DNA from: Erpobdella octoculata
Lineage: Eukaryota > Annelida > Clitellata > Hirudinida > Erpobdellidae
Reading direction: 5' to 3'
DNA: 64,000 nt
NCBI GenBank assembly: GCA_963978895.1
Contig: OZ022238.1
Span: 2,162,917-2,226,916 of the forward strand
This document shows, in pieces, positions 50,410 to 64,000 of this stretch. Under the pieces are notes generated by a model, which saw only the letters and a list, made by a program, of their open reading frames with translations, was not told the origin of the DNA and made no database searches. Both the position numbers and the translations under genes were made by a program. How positions within the stretch are numbered: the first letter of the stretch is position 1; the number at the start of each line of letters is the position of its first letter.

Positions 50410-51230
50410 CAATTATATTCCTGGTCAGAAGATGTGCTTGATGTTCAAATACAAGATCGAAAGTTTAGCCTCACATCCTAAACCGGCTTCATCTGCTCCA
50501 GAATTGATGGATTGACTTGTTTCTTTAATTCATACGACGCTCGCTGCTTGCACGCGATTAGAATACAAATAAAGGTTCTTGTTGCTGATGGAGCGTCCCG
50601 AGAGTTTATTAAAATAGATTAATTATTATTGATGTAGGTTTTGTGAGTTGAGTCATCCGCGCCACGTATTTAAAGCGGATGATGAAACGGCATGGGAATG
50701 TTGCAATAATCAGATCTATCAACAACCTTCAACCGACGGTTGCCTCACTGAATCTGTTCATTCCAATACCTTTTTTTATTTGTCTGTGTGGGTGGATTTA
50801 AATATGGATCACCCGAGGTCGCCCGGGTTTTTGTCGCGTTGTTTTTGTTTTTCTCTATTTTTCTAGCTCATTTTTCGTCTTTATTCATCTTTTTTTTCTT
50901 TCGATATTCTAGGCACTCCTGTTAAAAGTAAGTTAAAGAAAAACTTAAAATATTAGCAATTGAGAAAATTATTTAAAAATTATAAGACAAAACTGTTAAG
51001 ACGTGAAATATTAAATTTTTTTATGATCTTTTAATAAATATAAAAGTCCTAATTTTTTCTCTCTCTCTTCACCTCCATCTTTCTCGTGCTCTCTTTCTCT
51101 TTTTTCCTTTTCTCTTTCCAAAACGACTAAGAAAATTAAAAAAACCGGAAGGTTGTCTGCGAATGTGATGATGTATAATAATGCGCAAAAAGGGAAGGGA
51201 GAAGACAAACACACACACTCTCTCTCTATT

Positions 51231-51233
<3 letters not shown>

Positions 51234-51313
<80 letters not shown>

Positions 51314-51314
51314 T
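51234..51314. repeat. (TC)n microsatellite
   Basis: The partner of 33364-33454, shorter by about 8 bases. Confidence 0.95.
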
Positions 51315-52427
51315 CCATACTGATAACATCTCTTCATCTTTTTACTTCTTTAAAAAACGTTATTATCGAAGACAGACTGCTGCTTCTACATTTCTCTTTG
51401 CATGTTTGCTTATAGATATAAAAACTGATTTTTGATAAAAAAAAATTTCATCGCCATAGTAACCATAAACATCTTTGGTTTACTATTTACCGGGGTAATA
51501 TTTTTAAAATTCGATGTCACTATTAAATTGTATAACTATCTAAAAAAAAAATTTTTTAATTTTTCAAATAAACTTTTATTTTACTGCTGACCTGAGGAAT
51601 CCAGCTTTGGACCTCGGCGGTTTCAGGAAGTTGCTCAAGACCGAACTTTATTCCTAAATTTATGATCTGACGCGACGCGCTTTTGTGACTTTTAAAAAAA
51701 AAAGCGCATTACAATTTTACATTTAATAATAAAAAAGTCAAAATCGATGTCACTATTAAATTGTGTAACTATCTCAAAAGCCAGGAATATTTGATTCATC
51801 AAAACCGCTTTACTTGTTCACTGTAAAAACCCATTTTTTAAATACGCACAAATTTGAGTTAGCCATAAACATTTTAATTCAATGTATTTCAACATTTTAC
51901 AAGCGTTGGAGTAAAATCTAATTTTCATTGGCTGTTAAATCTTGGTCTACAAAAATTTGTCCCTACGTTCTGATCATTGCTATATTTTACCGACACCAGC
52001 AAACATAGTATCAAAAATAAGCAATATAATAATTTTACTCATAATTTTGTAAAAGTAAGTATATAATGATTTTATAAATGATATAAAATATTACAACAAC
52101 AACATAAAAATGAGGATCAACAACTAAAAAAACTAGAAACTAGAAACAACAATCACAGATGAAAGCAACACATTCCAATGCAAACAAAGCTAATTTGATG
52201 GTTCGAGCACGTTTCAGATCGGGGAATTGTAATATTATTAGCCGAATAAGTGCGTATTTTATTAGATTTTTGTTTCAATTCTATTTTTAAAAATTATATA
52301 AAAAAAACTGAGATCAAAAATAAAGTTATTCATAAGAAATTGTAGCTGTCATTTAGACATTAACTTAAAGAAATATCTGATAGTAATTGGAATTAAGATC
52401 AGTTTTTCGACAAAATGTTTGTGTGTT

Positions 52428-52915
52428 TTATATCACGTGTGTTTCAGACGCCATTTTGTTTTTATTTCTCTATCACATGTGTCTCAGACGCCATTGGGCG
52501 TTTATCCTATCACATGTGTTTCAGATGACGTCATGTACTTTTCATATCACATGTGTTTCAGATGACGTCATGTACTTTTCACATCACATGTGTTTCAGAT
52601 GACGTCATGTACTTTTCACATCGCATGTGTTTCAGATGACGTCATGTACTTTTCACATCACATGTGTTTCAGATGACGTCATGTACTTCTCACATCACAT
52701 GTGTTTCAGATGACGTCATGTACTTTTCACATCACATGTGTTTCAGATGACGTCATGTACTTTTCACATCACATGACATTAGATGAACAGTCCTTATGAT
52801 GAACCGTCCTCTTGATGAATAGTCCTTTGGTGAATAGTCCTTTGATGAATAGTCCCTTGATGAACAGTCCTTGATGAACAGTCCTTTGATGAATGGTCCT
52901 TTGATGAACAGTCCT
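52428..52915. repeat. 37-bp E-box/CRE satellite (array 4) and adjoining minisatellite
   Basis: The tandem partner of 34563-35050. No unit-number difference was seen. Confidence 0.9.
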
Positions 52916-55285
52916 AGAATCAAAATCAGCGTAAATAAGCGTAGGTGAAGTATATGAGGTGGAATACATGGGGGGGGGGGGTAAAAATGACTTCTGCACA
53001 CAAAAGTTGGGATAAAAAATTGAAGACGACCCATTCATATTTACGTGACAAGTGACAAGCAACTATACGATATTTGTAGCCTTGGCTAGACCTTCTGACG
53101 AAATTTCTGCTACTATTGTATGCCATATCGTGCCACTTTGCCCACTTTATCTGGTATGGTTAGCGATCGAACCCACCAACTATGGGTTGATTGTATTTAA
53201 ATATACAGGAGAAAGAGTAAGCTCACACCTTACCGCCAGCTACTAAATTCACGAGAATAACAAAAATATTTATGTCTTTGTATTTTAAGACTGGGAGGTG
53301 TTTGTTTCGATTTCATGTTTTTTATGTCAATTTGTTGTAGTTTTTACCACATTTCTATTAGCTTCAACTAATGTTTGCTTGTTTGTAAGAAAAACTTGTA
53401 ATCGATTTTTCAATTATTTCCAAATGATTTTTTGACTTCACGTTTTGTACATAAAGTATTTTTAGGACATTATGCAAATCCATGGTTTCTAATTAGCTGA
53501 GAGTGGAAAAATAACTATATTTAGTTTTCCACTAAAAGGAGGAGGAAGTTTTTAAAAAAATGTGCAAGAGTAGTGTTTCAAAACACATTTTTAAGAAAAA
53601 TAATTTTTGAGGAAGATTGAGAAACGAAATACTTGAGGTGGAACAGGCGTGGCCGTTGGCTTTTCTTACGAATAAAAAAAACAATTTGTTTAAAAAATTA
53701 ACATGGAAAAAGTTTGGTCCTCCTAAGGGTTTTCTGAAAAACCTTTTTTTACTTTCTTTTCTGAATTGTCTTTGTAAAAAGTACGTACGACGTACGACTA
53801 CCCCCCCCCCTCCGTTAATTTTAAGAGGATGATTTAAAACCATTTTTTTAAATTTCACTTGTTATATAATTGATTTTATTGTGTAGTTGTAATAATCAAT
53901 ATGCATAATTTATAAAAACTGTTTTTCAAATTTTCACTTGTTATATAATTAATTATATTGCGTTGTTGTAATAATCAATATTAATTTACTACGTCTGCCT
54001 GTATGTATGTTATAACTTTGCTTGACGCTGTTAGATGGCGCTACAATCGCAAAACGACATATGGTTATATTTAAAAAATTCGTCATTTTTGACGGCTATC
54101 TCTTATAATTAATAATTAATAACTAAACTCAACGACGTTTTTAAATGCTTTCATTGTTTTAGAATATTGTTTTACATTGTTTTAGAACGCTTTTATTAAC
54201 TCGTCGTCTCTGTTTCTCTGTCTGTCTGTTTCTCTGTCTGTTTCAAATCTTGCAATCAATTTTTGAGTCACTTCCTGATGATAGATTTTTTTCAAATTTT
54301 GCATACATGCTCAAAATAGAAGACAATGCAATATTCAATTATTAGTTTTACAATAAGTCAATTAATTTAGTTAATTTTAATTAATTTTATATTTCGATAT
54401 AATTAAGATATTTCGACTTTAATATAAAATAAAAGAGTAATATAAGAAAAAATTGATTGCAAAATTTGTGTTTTAATTACATATAAGAGCATTGGTTTTA
54501 AAAATTCGTTTTTAATTTACTTGTTAAATGCTTGCACTGCTTTAGAATATTGTTATAATTGTTTTAGAACGAGAAAAATCCAAAAAAGCACCAATAATTT
54601 AAAAGTTGTCATAATCATTATCGGTAGAAGAAAAACTTAAAAAAATTGAAAAAGATGGAAAGAGATGAAAAACAAAAAAAATAAAAGTAAGAGAAGAAAT
54701 ATAAAAAAATTAGAGAAAAACAAAGAATAGAAAAAAATGAGAAAAAAAAGTAAAAAAAACAAGAGATAGAATAAAAAAATGAAAAAAAATGAGAAAAAGA
54801 GAGGGAGACAGAGAGAGAAAGAGAGAAAAAGAGAGAGAAAGAGAAAAGTATAGAAAATGATAGATTGCACTACTAACTGAGGTTTAAATTGTTGATGCAA
54901 GTATACAAAATTTAGTCAATCTAAAAAGAGAGAAAGAAAAAAAACAGAAACAGAGTTAAAAAAAGGAGTAAAAAAAAGTCATTAAAAACAAAAAAAGAGA
55001 GAGAGAAAAAAAGAAAAAGAAAAGAAAACCGTGAAAAAATATGGAAAAGATAAACATCTCTGATAAAACTTTGTACTTAACTGGTTTTTTATTTCAGTCC
55101 CATCAATAAGTCAACTGGGCAAAAATATTTTATTGAATTTTTTCTTTTTCGCAAAACCATAGACTGTTTGTATTGCATAGGTAAAACGTTTTAACTCATC
55201 AAAAACCTGGCACAGTTGATTTCTATTCAATGGTTATTGCCTTCTTTTGAGCCATAAATAGGCATCCTGCAGCGGTGGAAGAAAT

Positions 55286-55287
<2 letters not shown>

Positions 55288-55325
<38 letters not shown>

Positions 55326-56485
55326 TTCATTCATTCATTCATTCATTCATTCATTCATTCATTCATTCATTCATTCATTCATTCATTCATTCATTCATTC
55401 ATTCATTCATTCATTCATTCATTCATTCATTCATTCATTCATTCATTCATTCATTCATTCATTCATTCATTCATTCATTCATTCATTCATTCATTCATTC
55501 ATTCATTCATTCATTCATTCATTCATTCATTCATTCATTCATTCATTCATTCATTCATTCATTCATTCATTCATTCATTCATTCATTCATTCATTCATTC
55601 ATTCATTCATTCATTCATTCATTCATTCATTCATTCATTCATTCATTCATTCATTCATTCATTCATTCATTCATTCATTCATTCATTCATTCATTCATTC
55701 ATTCATTCATTCATTCATTCATTCATTCATTCATTCATTCATTCATTCATTCATTCATTCATTCATTCATTCATTCATTCATTCATTCATTCATTCATTC
55801 ATTCATTCATTCATTCATTCATTCATTCATTCATTCATTCATTCATTCATTCATTCATTCATTCATTCATTCATTCATTCATTCATTCATTCATTCATTC
55901 ATTCATTCATTCATTCATTCATTCATTCATTCATTCATTCATTCATTCATTCATTCATTCATTCATTCATTCATTCATTCATTCATTCATTCATTCATTC
56001 ATTCATTCATTCATTCATTCATTCATTCATTCATTCATTCATTCATTCATTCATTCATTCATTCATTCATTCATTCATTCATTCATTCATTCATTCATTC
56101 ATTCATTCATTCATTCATTCATTCATTCATTCATTCATTCATTCATTCATTCATTCATTCATTCATTCATTCATTCATTCATTCATTCATTCATTCATTC
56201 ATTCATTCATTCATTCATTCATTCATTCATTCATTCATTCATTCATTCATTCATTCATTCATTCATTCATTCATTCATTCATTCATTCATTCATTCATTC
56301 ATTCATTCATTCATTCATTCATTCATTCATTCATTCATTCATTCATTCATTCATTCATTCATTCATTCATTCATTCATTCATTCATTCATTCATTCATTC
56401 ATTCATTCATTCATTCATTCATTCATTCATTCATTTATTAATTTATTTATTTATTTATTTACTTATTTATTTATTTTTTTATTTA
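55288..56485. repeat. (ATTC)n tract flanked by (ATTT)n, second copy
   Basis: As at 37423 but 12 bases (three units) shorter. Confidence 0.98.
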
Positions 56486-57842
56486 TGATAAATATTATTT
56501 AGTTATTTATTATAAATATTTTTTATGTATATAGCGCTATACGAAATCAGAGGTGCTTACAAAGATTCTTTTTTTTAAAATAAACAATTTCGATGAACAC
56601 GCTATTTACATAGAAATGAAAAACTAACTCTAAAGAAGCTATTATTTTATGCTAACTTTTACAAACTTGGTTATAATAACTAACCACTATTTAGCTACCC
56701 AAAGAAGCCAGCGTTTCATCCAACTATTTGTTCAGAGGTATATATGTCAAACCAGGCTGGAGATAAAAAAGGCTATTCATCAAAACAGTTTGCCTGAAAA
56801 CGATTTTTAGTACTAGATTTAATCAATCTAGAAAAATATGAAAGAAAAACTCAAGATGTTTCAATAATTTTTCAGAGCTCAGGGTCGGGTTTCAATTTTT
56901 TTTAAACTGTTTGTTTAGATTTTTCCGCGTTCTAAAACAATGTTATAAAGCAATGCAAGAATTTCCAATCGATGTTGAGTTTAGTTATTAATTATTATTC
57001 ACTAAATCGTTGAAATTAAATTTTTTTTTTGAAATATAATTGTGTATCATTTAGCAATTGCAGTGCCATCTAACAGAGTTACGCAAAACATAACATACAT
57101 ACATACAGATAGACATTGGAAATTATCCTTACTGATTGTTATAACTACACATTGAGGCAAATTATAAATCAATTTACTAAGCGCAAGCGATGCAGCATGC
57201 TCTAGCTTGCACATTAAAGATAACTATGAATCAAATTTACTAAAACTCCGCCTTGCTTTTGCAAGCCAGTCCCAAGCCTGGAAAAAGGAGGAGGGGAAAG
57301 TTAAAAAAAATCAAATTATCATCCACGACAGAAAGAACTTAGGTGTTTCCAGCATGCAGCCATTTTAGTCTTAAAACACCTGGTGTAAAGGACTATAAAC
57401 TATTAAATATAAACATAAAAGAAATGATACAATAGAATACAATACAAAAAACAAGTTTACTTAGTGCAAGCGATGCAGCCTGCTCTAGCTTGCTCTTAAT
57501 CTTTTTGCCCTTCGCTAGTCGGAGGTGTTTCTTGAATTAGCTGAAATCGGAAATTTAGTGCTGTATTTTAACATAATAACGATCGTTATCTTTGTTATTA
57601 TCAATATCAAATATTAATCATGGCCATTATTACTGTCATTAGCATTATCTGCATTATAATCGTTTTTAATTGCAAACCAATCTATCTTGATCAAATAATA
57701 ACAATAATAATAATAATAATAGACTCATTTACATTGTTTGATAATCCCCACTACCATCATCATCATCATCATCACCATCTTCATCGTCTAATTTCTTTTT
57801 TTTTCTTTCACTATCATCATCATCGCCGTCACCGTCATCGTA

Positions 57843-57898
<56 letters not shown>

Positions 57899-58170
57899 TA
57901 TTACAATCATCATCGTCGTCATCATCATCATCATCACCACCACCATCGACATAATGAGCTATGAAGATGTTCAATAAAAATTGCAATATTTTGTCAGGTA
58001 TTAATTTCAATCAATCAACCGAAATGAACTTATATAGCTCCTTTTTGTGAATTAAAAAGCTTTCATTACTAATTATAACTTGTCAAAATTACAGCTGTTA
58101 AATATCTACTTATCAGCCTCTGTTCGGAATTCCCCAGAAAAAGCAAACTTCACTGTTCATTTCGTCGGGG

Positions 58171-58991
<821 letters not shown>

Positions 58992-59297
58992 CACTGTCAC
59001 GACTATCGCCTTTGCAATAGCCGAAGCTGGTGGAGAACTTTCGAACAAAACAACTTCAAAAACTTTCCAGCTAACATTTAATTAATTAATTTAATTATCA
59101 GAAATGTCCAAAACACGAGAGAATGTCAATTTCAACACGACAGAGTTTAACAGGTTCAAGTTCTAACCAAATCAAGAGCAATTTTCCAATTCAAGTTTCA
59201 AAGCCTCCTTTATGTATGCAACTTGCAGGCTAGCGGGCAAACATTCAAATCTGATTGGCTGCAGCAATCGAAAGATGTGATTGATACTTGTCCAAAT

Positions 59298-59387
59298 GAA
59301 ACGAAACGAAACGGAAGGGAAACGGAAAGGAAATGAAATAAAATGAAACGAAACGAAACGAAACGAAATAAAATGAAATGAAATAAA
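59298..59387. repeat. (CGAAA)n pentanucleotide tract in U3
   Basis: The tandem partner of 41436-41525. Confidence 0.9.
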
Positions 59388-60980
59388 AATCTTGTCTCAA
59401 GAAAAACCACGAATCTTGAAACATCAGTTAATTGTCAAAAAAACCTCTTTTTTTAGGGTTTGCTTGTTACGATTTTGTCTTCTAATCCATTTACTTGTAG
59501 GTGACAAAACAACCGCGGACGAACACAACTTCATGAAACAACGCTGAATAATGTCTAAGATCACAAACAAACACAACAGTTGAGCTAAGCCCTCCACCGT
59601 GTGCCGAAATCAAGGAAAGGACCTTTACGCTAAGCGCAGCCCGCCACCGACTGTTTCAGCTTGGCTATAAGCTTTTGCACTGCGCTAGGCGGAGGTGTTT
59701 TCACGAAGTAGATGAAATAACAAGTTAGTGATCTTTTCATTATCACTAGCACTAATAAATGAAATGAAATTACAGAAAAAAAATTATTTTTTCGAAAAAC
59801 TTTCAAATTTTCAATAAAATGCATTGTCATAAGAAACAAGCCTATATTTCAAATTTCAGCTCAACTTAATTACAAGAAGATAATTAACTTTCATTATCAA
59901 GGTTTGCAGACATTTAAGCAAGCAAGTAAAATTCAATTCGATTGGATGACGGGAAGTTTGTTTGTTTGTTTTTTTTTGTTTTTTTTAAGCGTCAAAGGTT
60001 CCTAACTCATGGCTCAAGCAAATAAAATGACAACAAATTGATGGGAACGCCAATGATGATAATGATGGTAGTGGCAACGACGACGATGTTGATTATAATA
60101 CTAGACAAGATAAAAAGGAATTAATAGAAAATGATAACGATGAAGAGGATGGTGATGAAAACAATAATAATTAGAATCCTTATAATGATTGATTATTATA
60201 ATGATAGTGGTAATCAAAACAATATTAATAGTTCTATTGATTTAGTTATAAATAATATTGATTTAGTTATAAATAATAAATTTTATTGAACACTATATTC
60301 TTGCTCTCATTTGTAATTTATCTGTTGTTTTCTTCTGGTCACGATGAAATTGACAAAAAATAGTTTTGAATTGAAAAAATTGCATTCGACTATGCTGATG
60401 CTAGTAATAATGAAAACAGCACTTACTTTTTATTTCAGCTCTTTTGTATAAACACCTCCGACTAGCGCAGTGCAAATGCTTATAGGCAAGCTGAAACGGT
60501 CGGTACCGTGTGCTGCGCTTATTCACTTATGAATTTCAAAAATCGTGACAAACACTCTTTGTCCAATTTCAATGCAAAGATTAGAAAATATGTGAACTTT
60601 GATGACGCTGTTTTAGGTGGGCCTGGGGAAGACTTATCGTCATCATCATCGCGATATATTCCCGCAAGTATAATCCCCATTTTTATTAATCTCATCTCCA
60701 ACCATCCCCGCAGTATTTCATATTCATCCCCAACCACCCCCATAGTCTTTCATTCCCATCCCCATCTATCCCCGCACTGGTTCTCCCCATTTTCAATCGA
60801 TACTATAGTAGTCATTATTTTTTCATTGTGTCATTTTATCCAAATTACATATAAGTATTGATATGAAAATTTAAATAGTATTTTAATATGACAAAACATA
60901 AATATTTTATTTATTGAAGTCCATGAGTGAATAATAGTCCAGCAAGTACTGTTTCCACTAGCTGCATTCTACAAACTTTA

Positions 60981-61183
60981 TCACATAATTAATCTACAGG
61001 TAAAGAATGTTCTCTCTAAATATGTGCTTGCCGAAGGCACATTCAAAACATTTCTTGCTACTTCGGACAATTTATGACCATTTTTTAGTGTTATTCTCCA
61101 AAAAATGCAACAAACTGTCTTGCGCATCTTCATAATCTTCATAGAAGGCATGCCCGTGATCATGACCTTGGCTTTTTAAAGGT
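60981..61183 (-). pseudogene. hATC relic, copy 5
   Basis: The tandem partner of the relic at 43119, with the same diverged residues. Confidence 0.68.
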
Positions 61184-62014
61184 CAATTATATTCCTGGTC
61201 AGAAGATGTTTTTGATGTTCAAATACAAGATCGAAAGTTCAGCTCATTTTCTCATCCTAAACCAGCTTCATATCTGCTCCAGAATTGATGAATTGACTTT
61301 TTTCTTTAATTCATACGACCCTCACTGCCTGCACGTGATTAGAATACAAATAAAGGTTTTTGTTGCCGATGTAGCGTCCCGAGAGTTTATTAAAATAGAT
61401 TAATTATTATTGATGTAGGTTTTTTGAGTCGAGTCATCCACGCCACGTATTTAAAGCGGATGATGAAACGGCATGGGGATGTTGCAATAATCAGATCAAT
61501 CAACAACCTTCAACCGTCGGTTGCCTCGCTGAATCTGTTCATTTCAATACCTTTCTTTATTTGTCGGTGTGTGTAAATATGGGTCACCCGAGGTCGCCCG
61601 GGTTTTTTGTCGTGTTGTTTCTCTTTTTCTCTATTTTTCTTTGCTCATTTTTGTCCTTCTTCATCTTTTTTTTTCTTCGATATTTTAGGCACTCCTATTA
61701 AAAGTAAGTTAAAGAGAAACTTAAAATATTGGCAATTGAGAAAATTATTTAAAAATTATAAGACAAAACTGTTAAAACGTGAAATATTAAAATTTTTTAT
61801 GATCTTTTAATAAATATAAAAGTCCTAATTTTTTTTATCTCTCTTCGCCTCCATCTTTTTCGTGCTCTCTTTCTTTTTTTTCGTTTTCTTTTTCCAAAAC
61901 GACTAAGAAAATTAAAAAAATCGGAAGGAAAATGCAAGTCGTCAAAATATATTACGAATGTGATGATGTATAATAATGCGCAAAAGGGTGAAATTAGGAA
62001 ATTAGACACACACA

Positions 62015-62053
<39 letters not shown>

Positions 62054-63039
62054 CAATAACATTTCTTTATCTTTTTATATCTTTAAAAAACGTTATTATC
62101 GAAGACAGACTGCTGCTTCTACATTTATCTTTGCTTGTTGGCTTATAAATATAAAAAACTGATTTTTGATAAAAAAAAAGTTCATTGCCATAGTAACCAT
62201 AAAAATCTTTGGTTTGCTATTTACCGGGGTAATATTTTTACAATTCGATGACACTATTAAATTGTATAACTATCTAAATAAAAATTTTTTTAATTTTTTC
62301 AAATTAACTTTTATTTTTTCACCTGAAGCCACGAGTATTTTATTCGTCAAAATCGATGTCACTATTAAATTGTGTAACTATCTCAAAAGCCAGGAATATT
62401 TGATTCATCAAAACCGCTTTACTTGTTCACTGTAAAAACCCATTTTTTAAATACGCACAAATTTGAGTTAGCCATAAACATTTTAATTCAATGTATTTCA
62501 ACATTTTACAAGCGTTGGAGTAAAATCTAATTTTCATTGGCTGTTAAATCTTGGTCTACAAAAATTTGTCCCTACGTTCTGATCATTGCTATATTTTACC
62601 GACACCAGCAAACATAGTATCAAAAATAAGCAATATAATAATTTTACTCATAATTTTGTAAAAGTAAGTATATAATGATTTTATAAATGATATAAAATAT
62701 TACAACAACAACATAAAAATGAGGATCAACAACTAAAAAAACTAGAAACTAGAAACAACAATCACAGATGAAAGCAACACATTCCAATGCAAACAAAGCT
62801 AATTTGATGGTTCGAGCACGTTTCAGATCGGGGAATTGTAATATTATTAGCCGAATAAGTGCGTATTTTATTAGATTTTTGTTTCAATTCTATTTTTAAA
62901 TAAATTATAAAAAAAAACTGAGATCAAAAATAAAGTTATTCATAAGAAATTGTAGCTGTCATTTAGACATTAATTTGAAAACATATCTGATAGTAATTGG
63001 AATTAAGATCAGTTTTTTCGACAAAATGTTTGTTTGTTT

Positions 63040-63168
63040 TATATCACATGTGTTTCATACGCCATTTTGTTTTTTTTTCATATCACACATGTTTCAGACG
63101 CCATTTTTTTATCTATCACATGTGTCTCAGATGACGTCATGTACTTTTCACATTACACGTGTTTCAGA
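63040..63168. repeat. 37-bp satellite, contracted (array 5)
   Basis: The tandem partner of 45178-45306, with one intact CRE. Confidence 0.8.
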
Positions 63169-64000
63169 CGTAATCTCGCGATCTGAAAAGAGGTCGTTTT
63201 TTCAATCTTATTTTATCTAATAATTAATAAATAATTTCGTTATGGCAAAAACATTGCAACGATACAATCATTTTCATGGTTACACTGATGATGGTGGTGG
63301 TGGTGGTGGTGGTGGTGATGATGATGACCATGATGATGATTTTGGTGGTGGTGGTGGTAATCAAACTGTGTAAATGAATCTATTAACTTGGTGATATCAT
63401 CATTTATTATTATTATTATTATTCAATCATGATAACAATGATAATTTTGGTTTGCAATTACAAAATATTATTATGCAGGTCATGGTTTGATTATGCTAAT
63501 GACAGTGATAAAGGCGAAGGTTATTATTATTTGATATTGATAAAGACGAAGAAAACGATTGCAATTATATTTGAAATAGAGCACTATCTTTCCAATTTCA
63601 GCTAATTCAAGAAACACCTCCGACTAGCAGTGTGGAAAAGATTAAGTGCAGGCTAAAGTATGCTGCGTTGCTCGCGCTTTTAGTTCCTTTTTATTATTAT
63701 TATTAAATGTAAATTTATAATGCGCTTTTTTAAAAAGTCACAAAAGCGCAACATTTTATTTTTACTTTTCCTTTATTATTACTTTGTTAATTATGTTATA
63801 ACTAGAGATAGCCCGTCAAAAATGACGGAAGTTTTAAAATACGGCGCCCGTTATCATAAAAATAGTTGCTCGTGCTTGAAAATTTAATTACATGAATGTA
63901 AATTTTGTAACTTATATTATGGCCCGCTAAGAAAGAGTTTATAACAATTTTGCAATTTGCAGGAAAATGCAATTTTTGTTTTCAAAAAACGCATATCTTA

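Overview
The window is AT-rich eukaryotic DNA, most like an invertebrate intergenic region. There are no operons and no recognisable host gene. Most of it is simple-sequence tracts, non-coding interspersed repeats and transposable elements. Pearl/Helentron-like modules (an ACTG tetranucleotide tract followed by roughly 157-bp core repeats), an R4/Dong-clade LINE and Ty3/gypsy-type sequence would fit a mollusc or another spiralian. That assignment is inference and not firm.

Layout. 1-5.5 kb: mostly single-copy AT-rich DNA with an E-box/CRE cluster, a CAC/CAT tract and an uninterrupted 1.1-kb CTCA tract. 6.1-18.0 kb: a composite non-coding unit (U1). It carries a hAT-type MITE with a perfect 8-bp target duplication, a frameshifted hAT transposase relic, ATC microsatellites and a 37-bp satellite that repeats an E-box and a CRE. 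18.5-19.6 kb: degenerate unit fragments and a dead LINE 3' end. 19.85-23.05 kb: a young LTR retrotransposon inserted in a TATG microsatellite. 23.3-31.5 kb: more unit fragments, interrupted by an R4/Dong-like LINE (25.63-29.58 kb, minus strand) lying between TTA tracts. 31.44-49.30 kb: a 17.87-kb segment holding a partial unit and a full unit (U2), followed by a pearl-like element. 49.30-64.00 kb: a nearly identical second copy of that segment (with U3), running off the window.

The most interesting object is the LTR element. It is minus-strand, with two LTRs differing by about five substitutions, a PBS, a PPT and one 628-codon ORF. The ORF encodes a coiled-coil N-terminus, Gag, a CCHC knuckle and a retropepsin. 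After that comes a stretch that reads like the conserved 'RPRLNL..PR ... IFG.A.PVD.A' region of eukaryotic translation initiation factor eIF4B, and then the last residues of a Ty3/gypsy RNase H. Reverse transcriptase, most of RNase H and integrase are absent. The simplest reading is a non-autonomous retrotransposon that exchanged most of pol for a captured piece of host eIF4B mRNA and kept the reading frame open.

The only protein-coding genes are those of the two retrotransposons. The LINE has one premature stop in an otherwise open frame. Nearly all other open frames are low-complexity translations of microsatellites.
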